A stretch of 35,924 bases of DNA from a virus: IMG/VR virus record IMGVR_UViG_3300033146_001215, positions 1 to 35,924 of that record; one strand, given 5' to 3'. The translations under genes were made by a program, and so were the position numbers. Each line of letters begins with the position of its first letter. Positions within the stretch are counted from its first letter, which is position 1. This document shows positions 7,959-16,918 of the stretch, in pieces. The notes under the pieces were generated by a model. It was not told where the DNA came from. It saw only the letters and a list, made by a program, of their open reading frames with translations, and made no database searches.

Positions 7959-9029
7959 TTAATATGCTACAATAGTCAAGTATTCTTGAATAAGTTTTGC
8001 ATCCTCGGTCCAAACAGCATCCAAGATGTTAGTCTTGTCTTTTTTCTCATAGAAGCTGTCAACTTCCTGCATACTTTCCTCATCCATTGTTCCGATTGGA
8101 ATGTTTTGAGGTATTGTGAAAACAACTCTATGAGGCAAATGCCAAGCTGAGCCATCATCTTCATAAGCTCTAATCATTCTATCCCAAATATCCATTTTCA
8201 CGATTGGAATTCCTCTGAATGTTAGTTTGCTCGTCCCTTTTTCTGCTCGCTCAGTTTGAAAAGTTAAGGATTTATCCTCCATAAAATCAATCCAATTTGC
8301 AATCATACTGTCAGTTGCTAAAATCTTAGCTCCTTTGACACCTCTTAATCTGCTATCAGCACCATTGTAAACAGCTTTGAAAACTTCATAAGCTCTATCA
8401 ATAGGCAAATTGTCCTGAGCTACATAAGTAGTTCCAGCATTTTCAGGTATAGATATTTTCTTGATTGAACCACCTGCAACGGCTGTAAAAATTTGCTTAA
8501 ACAAACCATCAATCATATCGAAAAATTCTACGTCAATACCATCAGTAATTACACCTCCGCCTGAAACATTATCGGCTGTTGTGTCAGCAAACCAAGCAAT
8601 TCTCCAAATAGCTTCAAGCATTGATTCAATCAACTCAGAAGCTAAAAATTGCATTTCTTCACTACCCTCCAAATCGTAACTATCAAGAGCCTTTACTCTA
8701 CGTTTGAACGCTTTAAACAACTCAGGTACATCTTTTTTACAATGAGTTAAACGAGTAGAAATCTCCTTTGGTGACCATTTCTTTTGCGATGTTGGTATTT
8801 CTGCATCGCTGTCATTTACTCCGCAACCTGTTCCGTGAGTTGATGCTTTTCCGACCATACCAAGTTTTCCAAAAATAGGAATAAACTTATCGTAAATAAC
8901 ACCTGTAACAACCTCGTGAACCTCAGTTAGTGTTGGATTTTCAAATACTTTTTCAAACACTATTTCCGAAAGGCTAAGAGCCTCCTCAGGATTGAGTGTT
9001 AATGCTGTGAAATCTATAATTCCTGCCAT
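7959..9029 (-). CDS. Major capsid protein
   Basis: 356 residues, assigned as the shell subunit. It follows the protease/scaffold gene, the usual order in HK97-fold phages. The alternating long-helix and sheet layout fits: an N-terminal helical arm, a middle with ELIESMLEAIWRIAWFADT, then an A-domain-like section with ILATDSMIANWIDFMEDKS and FRGIPIVKMDIWDRMI (the 'G-I-P-I-V' strand and D/W segment are typical of HK97-like capsids), and a C-terminal VVFTIPQNIPIGT strand. No N-terminal delta domain is evident. Scaffolding is probably supplied by the protease C-terminus. The A-rich leader AAAATAAAATAAG precedes its ATG. Confidence 0.8.
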   Translation of the reverse strand: MAGIIDFTALTLNPEEALSLSEIVFEKVFENPTLTEVHEVVTGVIYDKFIPIFGKLGMVGKASTHGTGCGVNDSDAEIPTSQKKWSPKEISTRLTHCKKDVPELFKAFKRRVKALDSYDLEGSEEMQFLASELIESMLEAIWRIAWFADTTADNVSGGGVITDGIDVEFFDMIDGLFKQIFTAVAGGSIKKISIPENAGTTYVAQDNLPIDRAYEVFKAVYNGADSRLRGVKGAKILATDSMIANWIDFMEDKSLTFQTERAEKGTSKLTFRGIPIVKMDIWDRMIRAYEDDGSAWHLPHRVVFTIPQNIPIGTMDEESMQEVDSFYEKKDKTNILDAVWTEDAKLIQEYLTIVAY

Positions 9030-9056
9030 CTTATTTTATTTTTAAAGTTTGTTAAT

Positions 9057-10283
9057 TTATTTTTTCTTGATAGTTAGAGTACGAGGCTCATCTTTATCTT
9101 TACTTTTCTTTAAGGTATCATTACCTTTGTTCTCAATCTCAAAATCAGATGAGATATTCTTAGCCATAAACTCAACCACTTCGCGAAGCTCTTTAATGTC
9201 AGAGGTAAATTGCTCTTTCATGTCTTTAATGTCAGAAGCAAACTGCTCTTTCATATCTTTAATGTTCTTTCCGAAATCATCGTTACCTTTATCATCGGCA
9301 TTGTTCATTCCATCATCGCCAGCACCATCACCTGAGCCATCGCCTGCTCCACTATCGGAACCATCAGCACCATCGCCAGCACCATCATCAGCTTCTTTTA
9401 TCTCTGTGATAATTCCGCCTGATACAACTAATGTTTTACCATCAGCAAGTAAATAATCTCCATCAGGAAGCGGTGAGCCATCCTCTTTGGTAACTGCATC
9501 GCCAACGATTGGCTCTTCGTTATCAGTTTGTACTTTGATTATTTCACCGTTTGCATCGGTAACATCAATCTCGAACTTGTCTGTTTTTCCAAACATAGAC
9601 TTTATTTTATCTCCAAATTTTCCCATTTTATCAGATTTATTATTAAATTTTAAATGTTTTTCGTACCTGTCAAAGAAAGTTTTTACAACCTCCTCGTTAT
9701 CTAAAACGTCAAATATTTCAGTGTTTTCGTCAAGGAATTGAGTTAGTTTCAATCCTAAATCTTTGCCGTTTTCAAAAAGATTATTAGTTGCTGTCGGCTC
9801 ATCTACTAAATCAGAAGCAATAAAACCTTTTATATCTGCAACATCGTAAACATTGCCCTCGTGTTCTATTTCGTACCAATTAGCAACGCTAATCACAACA
9901 GAGTTTCCAAACATATCAGGATTGTTAGTTGCCATATCCTTAATGTATGTGTATAAATCTCCGTTCGGAGAGTTTTGAGCTGTTTTATCAAGATGCAAAT
10001 CTGCTATTGCAACCTTTTTTCCATCACGATACATAGCTCTAAAATTCTTATAACGACCAATGTAAGTTCCCAAAGTTGTAGCACACATATTCGGATGTCC
10101 GAAACGGCTTTTTACTCCTTGACCTTGCTCGTTACCAAGCTTAACTATATCATCAACAAATTTTGTTGTTACAAATCTTGTATCTTTTGTTTTTCCACTT
10201 TCTGCGATTGCTACATCGTAGATTACATCGCCCTCTACTCGTGGCGAGCTTTTAAAAATTACATCTGTTTTGAATAATTCCAT
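9057..10283 (-). CDS. Capsid maturation protease fused to scaffold
   Basis: 408 residues. Residues 1-170 look like a phage prohead serine protease: FGHP with candidate catalytic His63, GNSVVIS with candidate Ser128, and SDLVDEPTATNNLF with an acidic residue at 159-162. The remainder resembles a scaffold: an acidic Gly/Asp-rich linker (about 300-335) followed by three tandem copies of an 11-residue helical unit (KDMKEQFxSDI, about 345-375) and a basic tail. The scaffold would fill the capsid interior during assembly and be cleaved afterwards. The catalytic assignments are by pattern. It lies immediately upstream of the capsid gene. Confidence 0.77.
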   Translation of the reverse strand: MELFKTDVIFKSSPRVEGDVIYDVAIAESGKTKDTRFVTTKFVDDIVKLGNEQGQGVKSRFGHPNMCATTLGTYIGRYKNFRAMYRDGKKVAIADLHLDKTAQNSPNGDLYTYIKDMATNNPDMFGNSVVISVANWYEIEHEGNVYDVADIKGFIASDLVDEPTATNNLFENGKDLGLKLTQFLDENTEIFDVLDNEEVVKTFFDRYEKHLKFNNKSDKMGKFGDKIKSMFGKTDKFEIDVTDANGEIIKVQTDNEEPIVGDAVTKEDGSPLPDGDYLLADGKTLVVSGGIITEIKEADDGAGDGADGSDSGAGDGSGDGAGDDGMNNADDKGNDDFGKNIKDMKEQFASDIKDMKEQFTSDIKELREVVEFMAKNISSDFEIENKGNDTLKKSKDKDEPRTLTIKKK

Positions 10284-10344
10284 TTGTCAAATATATTAAA
10301 TGTTTGTTCCGATAAAAAATTTACTCTCAATATCAGTATAGTGA

Positions 10345-10581
10345 TTAACTCTCATTAAACTTTTTCAGTATTCGCCAAACATAACTTTCGTGAACACTGT
10401 AAAGCTCAGCCGTTTCTTTTACAGCGATGGTTTTTCCTTGACCATAACTGACAGCTTTCATCACTTTTGAATATATCGAATGCTCATTAAAAATAGTTGC
10501 TGATACAACTCCGTTTGTTATCAATGCCTGTGATAAAGCTTTACTGTTTTTCAATACTGTAATTGCTGTAAACAAATTCAT
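10345..10581 (-). CDS. Small helix-turn-helix protein inside the virion operon
   Basis: 78 residues. The second half (about 40-76) reads as a helix-turn-helix: VKETAELYSVHESYVWRILKKF, with the hydrophobic spacing and turn of a DNA-binding motif. The N-terminus is short and weakly hydrophobic. It sits between the tape measure gene (12 bases) and the protease gene (61-base gap). A DNA-binding protein here is unexpected and could be a late regulator acting at the tail/head boundary. Alternatively it is a small structural protein that only resembles the motif. ATG start. Confidence 0.6.
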   Translation of the reverse strand: MNLFTAITVLKNSKALSQALITNGVVSATIFNEHSIYSKVMKAVSYGQGKTIAVKETAELYSVHESYVWRILKKFNES

Positions 10582-10592
10582 AATTTATTGAT

Positions 10593-13535
10593 TTAAAAAG
10601 TTAAATTTTCCTCAACTGAAACAATATGACCTGACACATCATTTATTTCATCAACAGCAACTATTGGTGATGGCATTTTATCAATAGCCTCAGTAAAAGA
10701 AGCTGTTAATTGTTCGTTGCTGTTTGTTATTGAAGCACTCCTTTGAACACCTCCGCCTGACTGTAAGAATGTTTTTTTAGTACCAAATGAAACACCGCCA
10801 AACATTTCATTTACTCGGCTCAAAGCATTTATTTTTGAGCTTGCTCTTTTGTTAAGTATGTATAAATTCTCATCTTCCTCAGCTTCAAAAGCTGTTCCAT
10901 CACTTCCGTAAAATTGTGTTCCTCCTTGACTGTGAGGTTTGCCTCCTATTTGTATAGCACCACCACGAGCCATTTTAGGTAACTCCGCTGGAGTAAACTC
11001 AGTATTTGAAATGGTTGCTATCTGAACAGCTCCAGCAACCGCACTCAATCCAGCCAAGATTGCACCCCAAGGCATTCCTGTACTCAATGAGTTCGCAACT
11101 CCAAGAGCCGTTGCCAAGATAGCCTGAGCCAATTTTACAGCCTTATCGCTTTCAAATTTCTTTTTGTTAATCTCATTCTCCTTTTTCACCTTTTTAATTT
11201 CGGCAATTAGAAGTTGTTTATTATATTCGTCTTGACTTATTTTGCCACTTTTAAGCTGTTTATCAAGAGCTGATTTTTTACCATTGTAAACACTTTCAGC
11301 AATCTGCAACTCCTTTTCAGCGTAAGCGTTCACCGCATCAGTATAAATTTGAGTTGCTTCGCTGGCAATAGATAAAGTTTGCTTTAAATCCTCAACACCT
11401 TGTTTCCTCAATTCACTTATAGCTTCCTGTTTATCTGCCTCGTTTTGCAGTGACATTTCTTTATATTCTTGCTCACTTAATAAACCATTTTTTAAATTGG
11501 TGAGTAATGCCTCTTGTTTGGCATCATAAAAAGCGTTTATTTGTTTAAGATTTTTACTATCTTCACTTAAAGTTATATCATTTAAAGATTTAATTATCTT
11601 TTTGTGAGCCTCTTCTTTTTCCTTTTTAATCTTATCATTATACGCTTTTTCATTTTGCATTTTCAGGTTGTCATATTTCTCCTGATTTTGAATTAATGCA
11701 ATTTGGTAATCATTATCAGATATTATTCCGCTGGTATATTTCTGCTCAATTAAATCAAGTTCCTTTTGCTGTATCTCCTGCAATTTTGTTAATCGTTTTT
11801 GCAACTCAATTTCACTATCAACGGTAACAGCTTTAAGGTATTCTTTATTTTGAGCCAAATATAATTTCAAGCTACTTGCTTCATCTGATAGTTTTTGGTC
11901 AGAATAAGCTTTATCTAATGCCTGAACATCTTTATTATATCCCTGTAATATCTTCAATCTTTCTGTCGCTGATTTTAAACGTGCCTCTTTAACTTTATTA
12001 TCATTTGTACCATAAGCATCTAATTCAGCTTGCAAGTTCTTCTGTATAATAGAAAGCTCCTTATTCTTTATTTTATCAAGCCTATCCTGTTCCATTTTTA
12101 AAAGCTCATCGTTTAGCTTTGTTCCGCTTTCGATTGCTGTTTGGTTTTTAACCTTATAATAATTAAGTTGAGCTTTCTGTAATGATAGTAATTCGGACAG
12201 TCCTTTTGTTCTAATAGTATTAAATTGGCGAGCTTTCATAGCCTCAGTTTCCTCAACTTTTCCAAGTAGTTCAGTTGATTTTGTCACTGCAATTATAGCC
12301 TCATCATATTCCTCCTCGTTCAATATTCCCTCATCAAGAGCTTTCTTGATTGATACAGCGTTGTCAAGTCTGATGCCTTTCTCTTTCAGGAGTGTTTTAT
12401 ATTTAGCATTGTATAGAGCAATGATTTTTTCAGTAACCATTTTTTCAGCGTTGTAATCGTCCATCGCTTGCTCCTTTTTCATCTTCCAATATTTTTCAAA
12501 AGCAACCGTTCTTTCTTCAACTGATTTTCCCTCATCTTTATAGACAGCCATTAATTTAGCCATTGTGTTAGTCACTTCGGCTGTCGTGGCATCATTTAGC
12601 TTTTTCAACCTTTCGCTTTCCCTCATAGCTTTATTTAGAGCCTCCGTTGCTTCTGCTGTCGCTGTAATATTTGCTCCAAGCTCTCCCATTAAACGGCTCG
12701 CCTCCTCAAAATCTCCACTAAAAACAGCACTGATAACATCGCCAACGCTTCGCATTGCTGTAACGAAGCCATCAACCAAGCCTGAAACATAAGCAAGTTT
12801 ATCACTTATCCAATCTATTAATGGTTGAAATTTGCTAAGCACCTTTCCAATCATTGCTATCAATCCAGCAATTATACTCAATATCAAAATTACAGGATTG
12901 GCTTTCATTACAGTCCATAAAGCTTTAAATGTTGAGCCAAGCTTTGGAATAATACCTGCGAGTTGCCCTGCTTTTCCGCCTGCCGATTGCATTGAATTGC
13001 CAAGAACACCAAAGCTCTCCGAGTAATTTCCTACATTTCTCCTATTATCACCTGTCGCACTTTCAAGCTCTTTCAAGTTTTTAGTAAGGTCGGTTTTTGC
13101 TTTGTTAAGCTCTTGACCTTTCTTTGTATTCTTAATTTCTTCGGCTGTTAATTTAGTCCATTCTTTGGTAACTAAGGTTAATTGCTTCCTCATCGCATTT
13201 ATAGATTGTCCGTTTTTCTCATTTGCGGTTTTCCAATCATCAGCAACTTTTTGTTGAGCCTTTTGTGTCTGAGTTAATTTTTTTGTTTCTTCATTATTAC
13301 TTTTTATGGCTTTTTTATTATTGTTTATAGCTGTTTCGTTATCTTTGTACTGAGCAGTATTTTTCTTGCCCTCGCTTGCTAATTGCTTATTCGATGCAAG
13401 TAACTTATCGTTCTCAGCTTTAAGCTCTGAGGTGCTTTGTTTTAGACCTAAGATTTGTACCTTTGTTTTCTCCAAGTCCTGAGCCAACTTATCAGTATCA
13501 AGGCTCACTTTTAAAAGCTCTATTGTATCACTCAT
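10593..13535 (-). CDS. Tail tape measure protein
   Basis: 980 residues, the longest gene, setting tail length (at roughly 0.15 nm per residue about 145 nm, an estimate). An N-terminal coiled coil (1-160) is followed by a hydrophobic segment (213-230), long coiled coils (300-800), a second hydrophobic segment (about 803-842) and a C-terminal Gly-rich section with GGAIQIGGKPHSQGG and NLYILNKRASSKINALSRVN, a pattern typical of tape measure C-termini. Four short repeats of the type 'G-[IL/K]-[IL]-[SN]-x-x-[DE]-Y' occur at residues 403-410, 603-610, 684-691 and 764-771, each probably a helical hairpin turn. Starts 2 bases after the previous gene's TAA. Confidence 0.93.
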   Translation of the reverse strand: MSDTIELLKVSLDTDKLAQDLEKTKVQILGLKQSTSELKAENDKLLASNKQLASEGKKNTAQYKDNETAINNNKKAIKSNNEETKKLTQTQKAQQKVADDWKTANEKNGQSINAMRKQLTLVTKEWTKLTAEEIKNTKKGQELNKAKTDLTKNLKELESATGDNRRNVGNYSESFGVLGNSMQSAGGKAGQLAGIIPKLGSTFKALWTVMKANPVILILSIIAGLIAMIGKVLSKFQPLIDWISDKLAYVSGLVDGFVTAMRSVGDVISAVFSGDFEEASRLMGELGANITATAEATEALNKAMRESERLKKLNDATTAEVTNTMAKLMAVYKDEGKSVEERTVAFEKYWKMKKEQAMDDYNAEKMVTEKIIALYNAKYKTLLKEKGIRLDNAVSIKKALDEGILNEEEYDEAIIAVTKSTELLGKVEETEAMKARQFNTIRTKGLSELLSLQKAQLNYYKVKNQTAIESGTKLNDELLKMEQDRLDKIKNKELSIIQKNLQAELDAYGTNDNKVKEARLKSATERLKILQGYNKDVQALDKAYSDQKLSDEASSLKLYLAQNKEYLKAVTVDSEIELQKRLTKLQEIQQKELDLIEQKYTSGIISDNDYQIALIQNQEKYDNLKMQNEKAYNDKIKKEKEEAHKKIIKSLNDITLSEDSKNLKQINAFYDAKQEALLTNLKNGLLSEQEYKEMSLQNEADKQEAISELRKQGVEDLKQTLSIASEATQIYTDAVNAYAEKELQIAESVYNGKKSALDKQLKSGKISQDEYNKQLLIAEIKKVKKENEINKKKFESDKAVKLAQAILATALGVANSLSTGMPWGAILAGLSAVAGAVQIATISNTEFTPAELPKMARGGAIQIGGKPHSQGGTQFYGSDGTAFEAEEDENLYILNKRASSKINALSRVNEMFGGVSFGTKKTFLQSGGGVQRSASITNSNEQLTASFTEAIDKMPSPIVAVDEINDVSGHIVSVEENLTF

Positions 13536-13536
13536 A

Positions 13537-15117
13537 TCAATATATTATTATGTTTGCTTTAATATCGTTTATCTTAGTTGCAATAACCTTTGTTTCTTTG
13601 TTTTCTTTATACTTTATTTCATTTATAAAGTATTTGCCAGAAGATGGTGTCTCTATCACCAATGGGAGCCTCAGCATATTAACATCACTGATTTTTAGAA
13701 AGCCTAAAAATGTAACTCTATCTCCATAATCATACATTCCTGCAAGCAAATTCAAAAACTCAGTATCAACGGTTGTTTGAAAGCTCTCAGAAAACTCCTC
13801 AACTAAAATAAAAGTTTCGTCATTTCTATAACTATTATCGTGAATGTCATAATCTTGAATATCACAACTCATTTTAGCACAGATATGGTCAGCGTGAAAA
13901 AACTTTTGTAAACTTCCGAATGTTCCAAATGAAATTCCATCAGAAGCTTTTAACTCAATTTCCTTGTTTTCACCGTAAAGCACCTTAAAGTATTCTTTGC
14001 CATTCTCATCTTTTGGTATTATGAAATCCTCGTTAAATTCAATACCTATCGCACTGCTCATATCCTGTTTGTTACGACCAGCATAACAAAATAGCATTCT
14101 TTTTCTAAACAGCTTATACGCAAAGTTTTTATCTATTACCGAATGCTTATAAAACATATCTCCAACATTTATAATGTTGCTCGGAAGCAATAAATCTTTT
14201 ATTTTTCTTACTTGTATTATGTTATTTTCAACGGTGAAATATAAAGAGTTTTGTATGAATATTGATTTTAAGAAGTCTAATACAGTCCATTCAGGAAAAG
14301 CCAAGCCAATATTAAGACCTGTCATATCTCCCTCCCTGTAATATTTATATTTTGGCTCATCAGGAAAAGCTTCATTATGAGATTTTAAAGATAAGTAATT
14401 CTCATTTATAAAATCTGTAAATTTATTTCCTGATGCATCTACAAATGTAACACCAAGTTTTGTTTCTATTGCATCAATGATTAATTTATACTTTATAAAA
14501 GGACTTGAATATGCTAATTGAATAGACAAGGATTTGGTATGTCCTGTATCGTTCATTGTTATTTCAAGAAAGTTGTTTACTCTCTCAGCTTTTTTTAAAT
14601 CAACACCGCCAAAATATCCCTCATAACTTGCTCCATCAGAATTGCCATTTATAAACAAAGGATAAAAAATATAGTCAGGGTAAAAGTACTCGTATTCAAT
14701 AGCGTTGTGATGCGTACACCAATCAAAATTATGACTTGCATCTGCACCTATTAGATGGTTAAATTCGAGAGCCTGCAAAGATGTATTCTTTAAGTTATCA
14801 AAAAGCACTTTGTTAAAATCAACTACATTTATAGATAGGTTATCTTTGTCAATTTTTTTAATTATTCCAATATTTTTAACATCACCAAAAGGAGTGTTGA
14901 CAGCTTTGATTTCCAAGTCCTGAGAGTTCATTCTCGAAGTACTACCAATTTCATTTATGAATTCAAACAACTTGCTGTTTACCTTTGTTGGTATCTTCAT
15001 CGTGTTCGTATATCCGAGCGTGTAAGCATACTTATCAAAACTCAAATACTTGTAATTCATATTTACAGATGTTTTTTTTGAAAAAACAATAAGCTCGTTA
15101 TTAAAATAATATTCCAT
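13537..15117 (-). CDS. Probable tail hub / baseplate protein
   Basis: 526 residues, mixed beta and alpha, starting MEYYFNNELIVFSKK. It includes a region with FPEWTVLDFLKSIFIQNSLYFTVENNIIQVRKI (about 285-320) that recalls tail hub or tail-associated proteins, where a domain reads 'TVLDFLK.I....'. In these Bacteroidota phages the gene normally sits beside the tape measure gene. Here it lies immediately upstream of it on the transcript. No lysozyme or peptidase motif is apparent. Its ATG overlaps the preceding stop as TAATG, and a specific role is not proven. Confidence 0.55.
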   Translation of the reverse strand: MEYYFNNELIVFSKKTSVNMNYKYLSFDKYAYTLGYTNTMKIPTKVNSKLFEFINEIGSTSRMNSQDLEIKAVNTPFGDVKNIGIIKKIDKDNLSINVVDFNKVLFDNLKNTSLQALEFNHLIGADASHNFDWCTHHNAIEYEYFYPDYIFYPLFINGNSDGASYEGYFGGVDLKKAERVNNFLEITMNDTGHTKSLSIQLAYSSPFIKYKLIIDAIETKLGVTFVDASGNKFTDFINENYLSLKSHNEAFPDEPKYKYYREGDMTGLNIGLAFPEWTVLDFLKSIFIQNSLYFTVENNIIQVRKIKDLLLPSNIINVGDMFYKHSVIDKNFAYKLFRKRMLFCYAGRNKQDMSSAIGIEFNEDFIIPKDENGKEYFKVLYGENKEIELKASDGISFGTFGSLQKFFHADHICAKMSCDIQDYDIHDNSYRNDETFILVEEFSESFQTTVDTEFLNLLAGMYDYGDRVTFLGFLKISDVNMLRLPLVIETPSSGKYFINEIKYKENKETKVIATKINDIKANIIIY

Positions 15118-16421
15118 TATTTAAAGTGATTATATTGGTCGTTTAAAATCATAGCAAAACTTAGTTCTATTTTCTTATGTTTGGTATTATGTAATAATCG
15201 TTTACCATCAGCAACCTCAATCTTATCCCAAAACTGTTCCCAGCCACTTCCGTTTAGACCAAGACCGCTGTCTTTTTCGGCTGTATAAATAAACACCTCA
15301 GCACTCGTGAAAAGACTTTGTAATGTTTCCATATCTTCCAACGTAAATGTTCCGCCAACTGTAATAATAGTTTCGCTTTCTTTGTATATTGCATTCCGTC
15401 TGTAATCATTATCAATAAAATTATTAGTCAATGACTTATAATAACTACCTTTTAATTTTGCATTGTTTGAGATATGATAAACATAAGGAAACAGCCAAAA
15501 GCTCCAAGTTCCTACACTATTTCTCCAGCGTAAATACACACCATTATCACAACTCTCGCCTCGTGTCAGGTAAAGATATCGCCTTGCTACATAATTATTT
15601 GTTAAAGTGAAAAACACAAGTAATCTACCTCGTTCATTAATTTTTAAATCAAGCGTGTTTATTACAGAGTTTGAGCCATCTTCAACAATCGCTGACACCA
15701 TTTTGTTACCTGATGCATTTATGTTTCTTGTTTCAATATGAGTGTAGCCGACAGCTTTTGAATATCCAATATAATTAACTTCATCAAACTCTTTATTTAT
15801 TAAAGTGAATATAACCATCGGATAACCTTTCCAAACTTTAATTCCCTGAGCATTATTTAAAGTGTCAGCTGTTTGCTGAGTGTATTTTGTCAAGCAAGTA
15901 TGCATATCAGAATTATCGTTTACCAAGCCGTTCAATGACAATCTCCTGTTTTGAAAATAACCACTTAAAAACATCAAATCGTCTACCAATGTATATTCTT
16001 GATACATCGTATAATCTTCATCATAAACTATAACATAAACATCAATATCCTCAGGGATGCCGTTCTCAAAATTTACATAATAAGAGCTTGATCCGTTCAT
16101 TATCATTTTATTTTCTCTTATTACCGATTGTACAATATCTTTTATATTAAATTGGTAAAAATTATAAGTCAGAACCGACTGTCCGTAAACGTCAAAAAAG
16201 AAAGTTCCTTGACTTGTTACAAACCTCAGTGTTGTTTTTTTAGCTACTGTTCCAAGTTCCGAATTGCTGTTATTAGTTAGATATGTTAATACGTTATCAT
16301 TGTGAGCCATTACAAAAGAACACTCGTCACCGTTATCATCATCACGCTTTAAAATATCATTCGGATAGAAAGAATTATCTGATTCTGTTTTTTGTGTCAA
16401 TCCTGTTCGTGGGTCATACAT
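15117..16421 (-). CDS. Tail structural protein, unknown subtype (distal tail-like?)
   Basis: 434 residues, beta-rich and aromatic-rich, with phrases such as TLRFVTSQGTFFFDVYGQSVLTYNFYQFNIKDIV and a C-terminal ITVGGTFTLEDMETLQSLFTSAEVFIYT. It lies between the tail completion genes and the hub-like protein. A distal-tail or tail-tip base role is plausible because such proteins couple tube, hub and tip. I do not recognise a named family. It starts 3 bases after the upstream gene ends and overlaps the next as TAATG. Confidence 0.5.
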   Translation of the reverse strand: MYDPRTGLTQKTESDNSFYPNDILKRDDDNGDECSFVMAHNDNVLTYLTNNSNSELGTVAKKTTLRFVTSQGTFFFDVYGQSVLTYNFYQFNIKDIVQSVIRENKMIMNGSSSYYVNFENGIPEDIDVYVIVYDEDYTMYQEYTLVDDLMFLSGYFQNRRLSLNGLVNDNSDMHTCLTKYTQQTADTLNNAQGIKVWKGYPMVIFTLINKEFDEVNYIGYSKAVGYTHIETRNINASGNKMVSAIVEDGSNSVINTLDLKINERGRLLVFFTLTNNYVARRYLYLTRGESCDNGVYLRWRNSVGTWSFWLFPYVYHISNNAKLKGSYYKSLTNNFIDNDYRRNAIYKESETIITVGGTFTLEDMETLQSLFTSAEVFIYTAEKDSGLGLNGSGWEQFWDKIEVADGKRLLHNTKHKKIELSFAMILNDQYNHFK

Positions 16422-16423
16422 AG

Positions 16424-16918
16424 TTAAGCTTTTTTAAATTCATACAAAAATAGTTTTCTGAGTTCATCTGTAACCTGAGTTTGTGTTACTTCGAGTAATT
16501 CATCATTCAACTCCTGTATAGTTTTCGTGTTAAATTCACTTTCAAATAAGTTGCTGGATTTTTTATATCTTTTAGCTGAGCCTTTAACTCCTTTTTTCGC
16601 AATTTTTCTTCCGATTAAATAAGCTAATTGATTGTTTGATATTTTAGGATTGTCAGGAGTAATATGTTTGTCAATTATCCATTTTCGGATTGCTCCTACA
16701 TTTGGAAATTTACCTGCTCTACGTCCGTGTTCTGTATATTCTGAATGCTTTGCACCTGTGATAATTGTATCTTTGCCTTTTTGAGTAATTTTTAAAGCAC
16801 TACCATACTCTCCTGATGCTTTTACTCCCCAAGATACATACTTTTTTTTGACCGCTTGCAAGTGGTTGTTCGCCCAATCAAATATTAGTTTGTTCGATAT
16901 TTTACTAAGTATATTCAT
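16424..16918 (-). CDS. Tail completion protein, HK97 gp10-like
   Basis: 164 residues, basic. The segment YTEHGRRAGKFPNVGAIRKWIIDKH (about 62-86) is the hallmark of the HK97 gp10-like tail completion / neck family, where 'EfGt....p.p.l..w...' is followed by a helix and 'iGr.Ia.kG.k.......' (here YLIGRKIAKKGVKGSAKR, 105-122). These proteins finish the tail end before joining to the head. The start overlaps the previous TAA as TAATG. Assignment rests on motif order plus location at the head of the tail block. Confidence 0.6.
   Translation of the reverse strand: MNILSKISNKLIFDWANNHLQAVKKKYVSWGVKASGEYGSALKITQKGKDTIITGAKHSEYTEHGRRAGKFPNVGAIRKWIIDKHITPDNPKISNNQLAYLIGRKIAKKGVKGSAKRYKKSSNLFESEFNTKTIQELNDELLEVTQTQVTDELRKLFLYEFKKA

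Noticed and set aside
9049-9456. Plus-strand open frame rich in Ser-Pro-Ala
   Set aside because: It is the antisense of the Gly/Asp-rich linker and repeats of the protease/scaffold gene and has no leader or neighbours on the plus strand.
10288-10295. TATATTTG (minus strand), an exact -7 match, before the protease gene
   Set aside because: It lies only 4 bases before the ATG and has TTTT instead of TTTG at the -33 position. It is too close for a normal leader, so I do not call a promoter.
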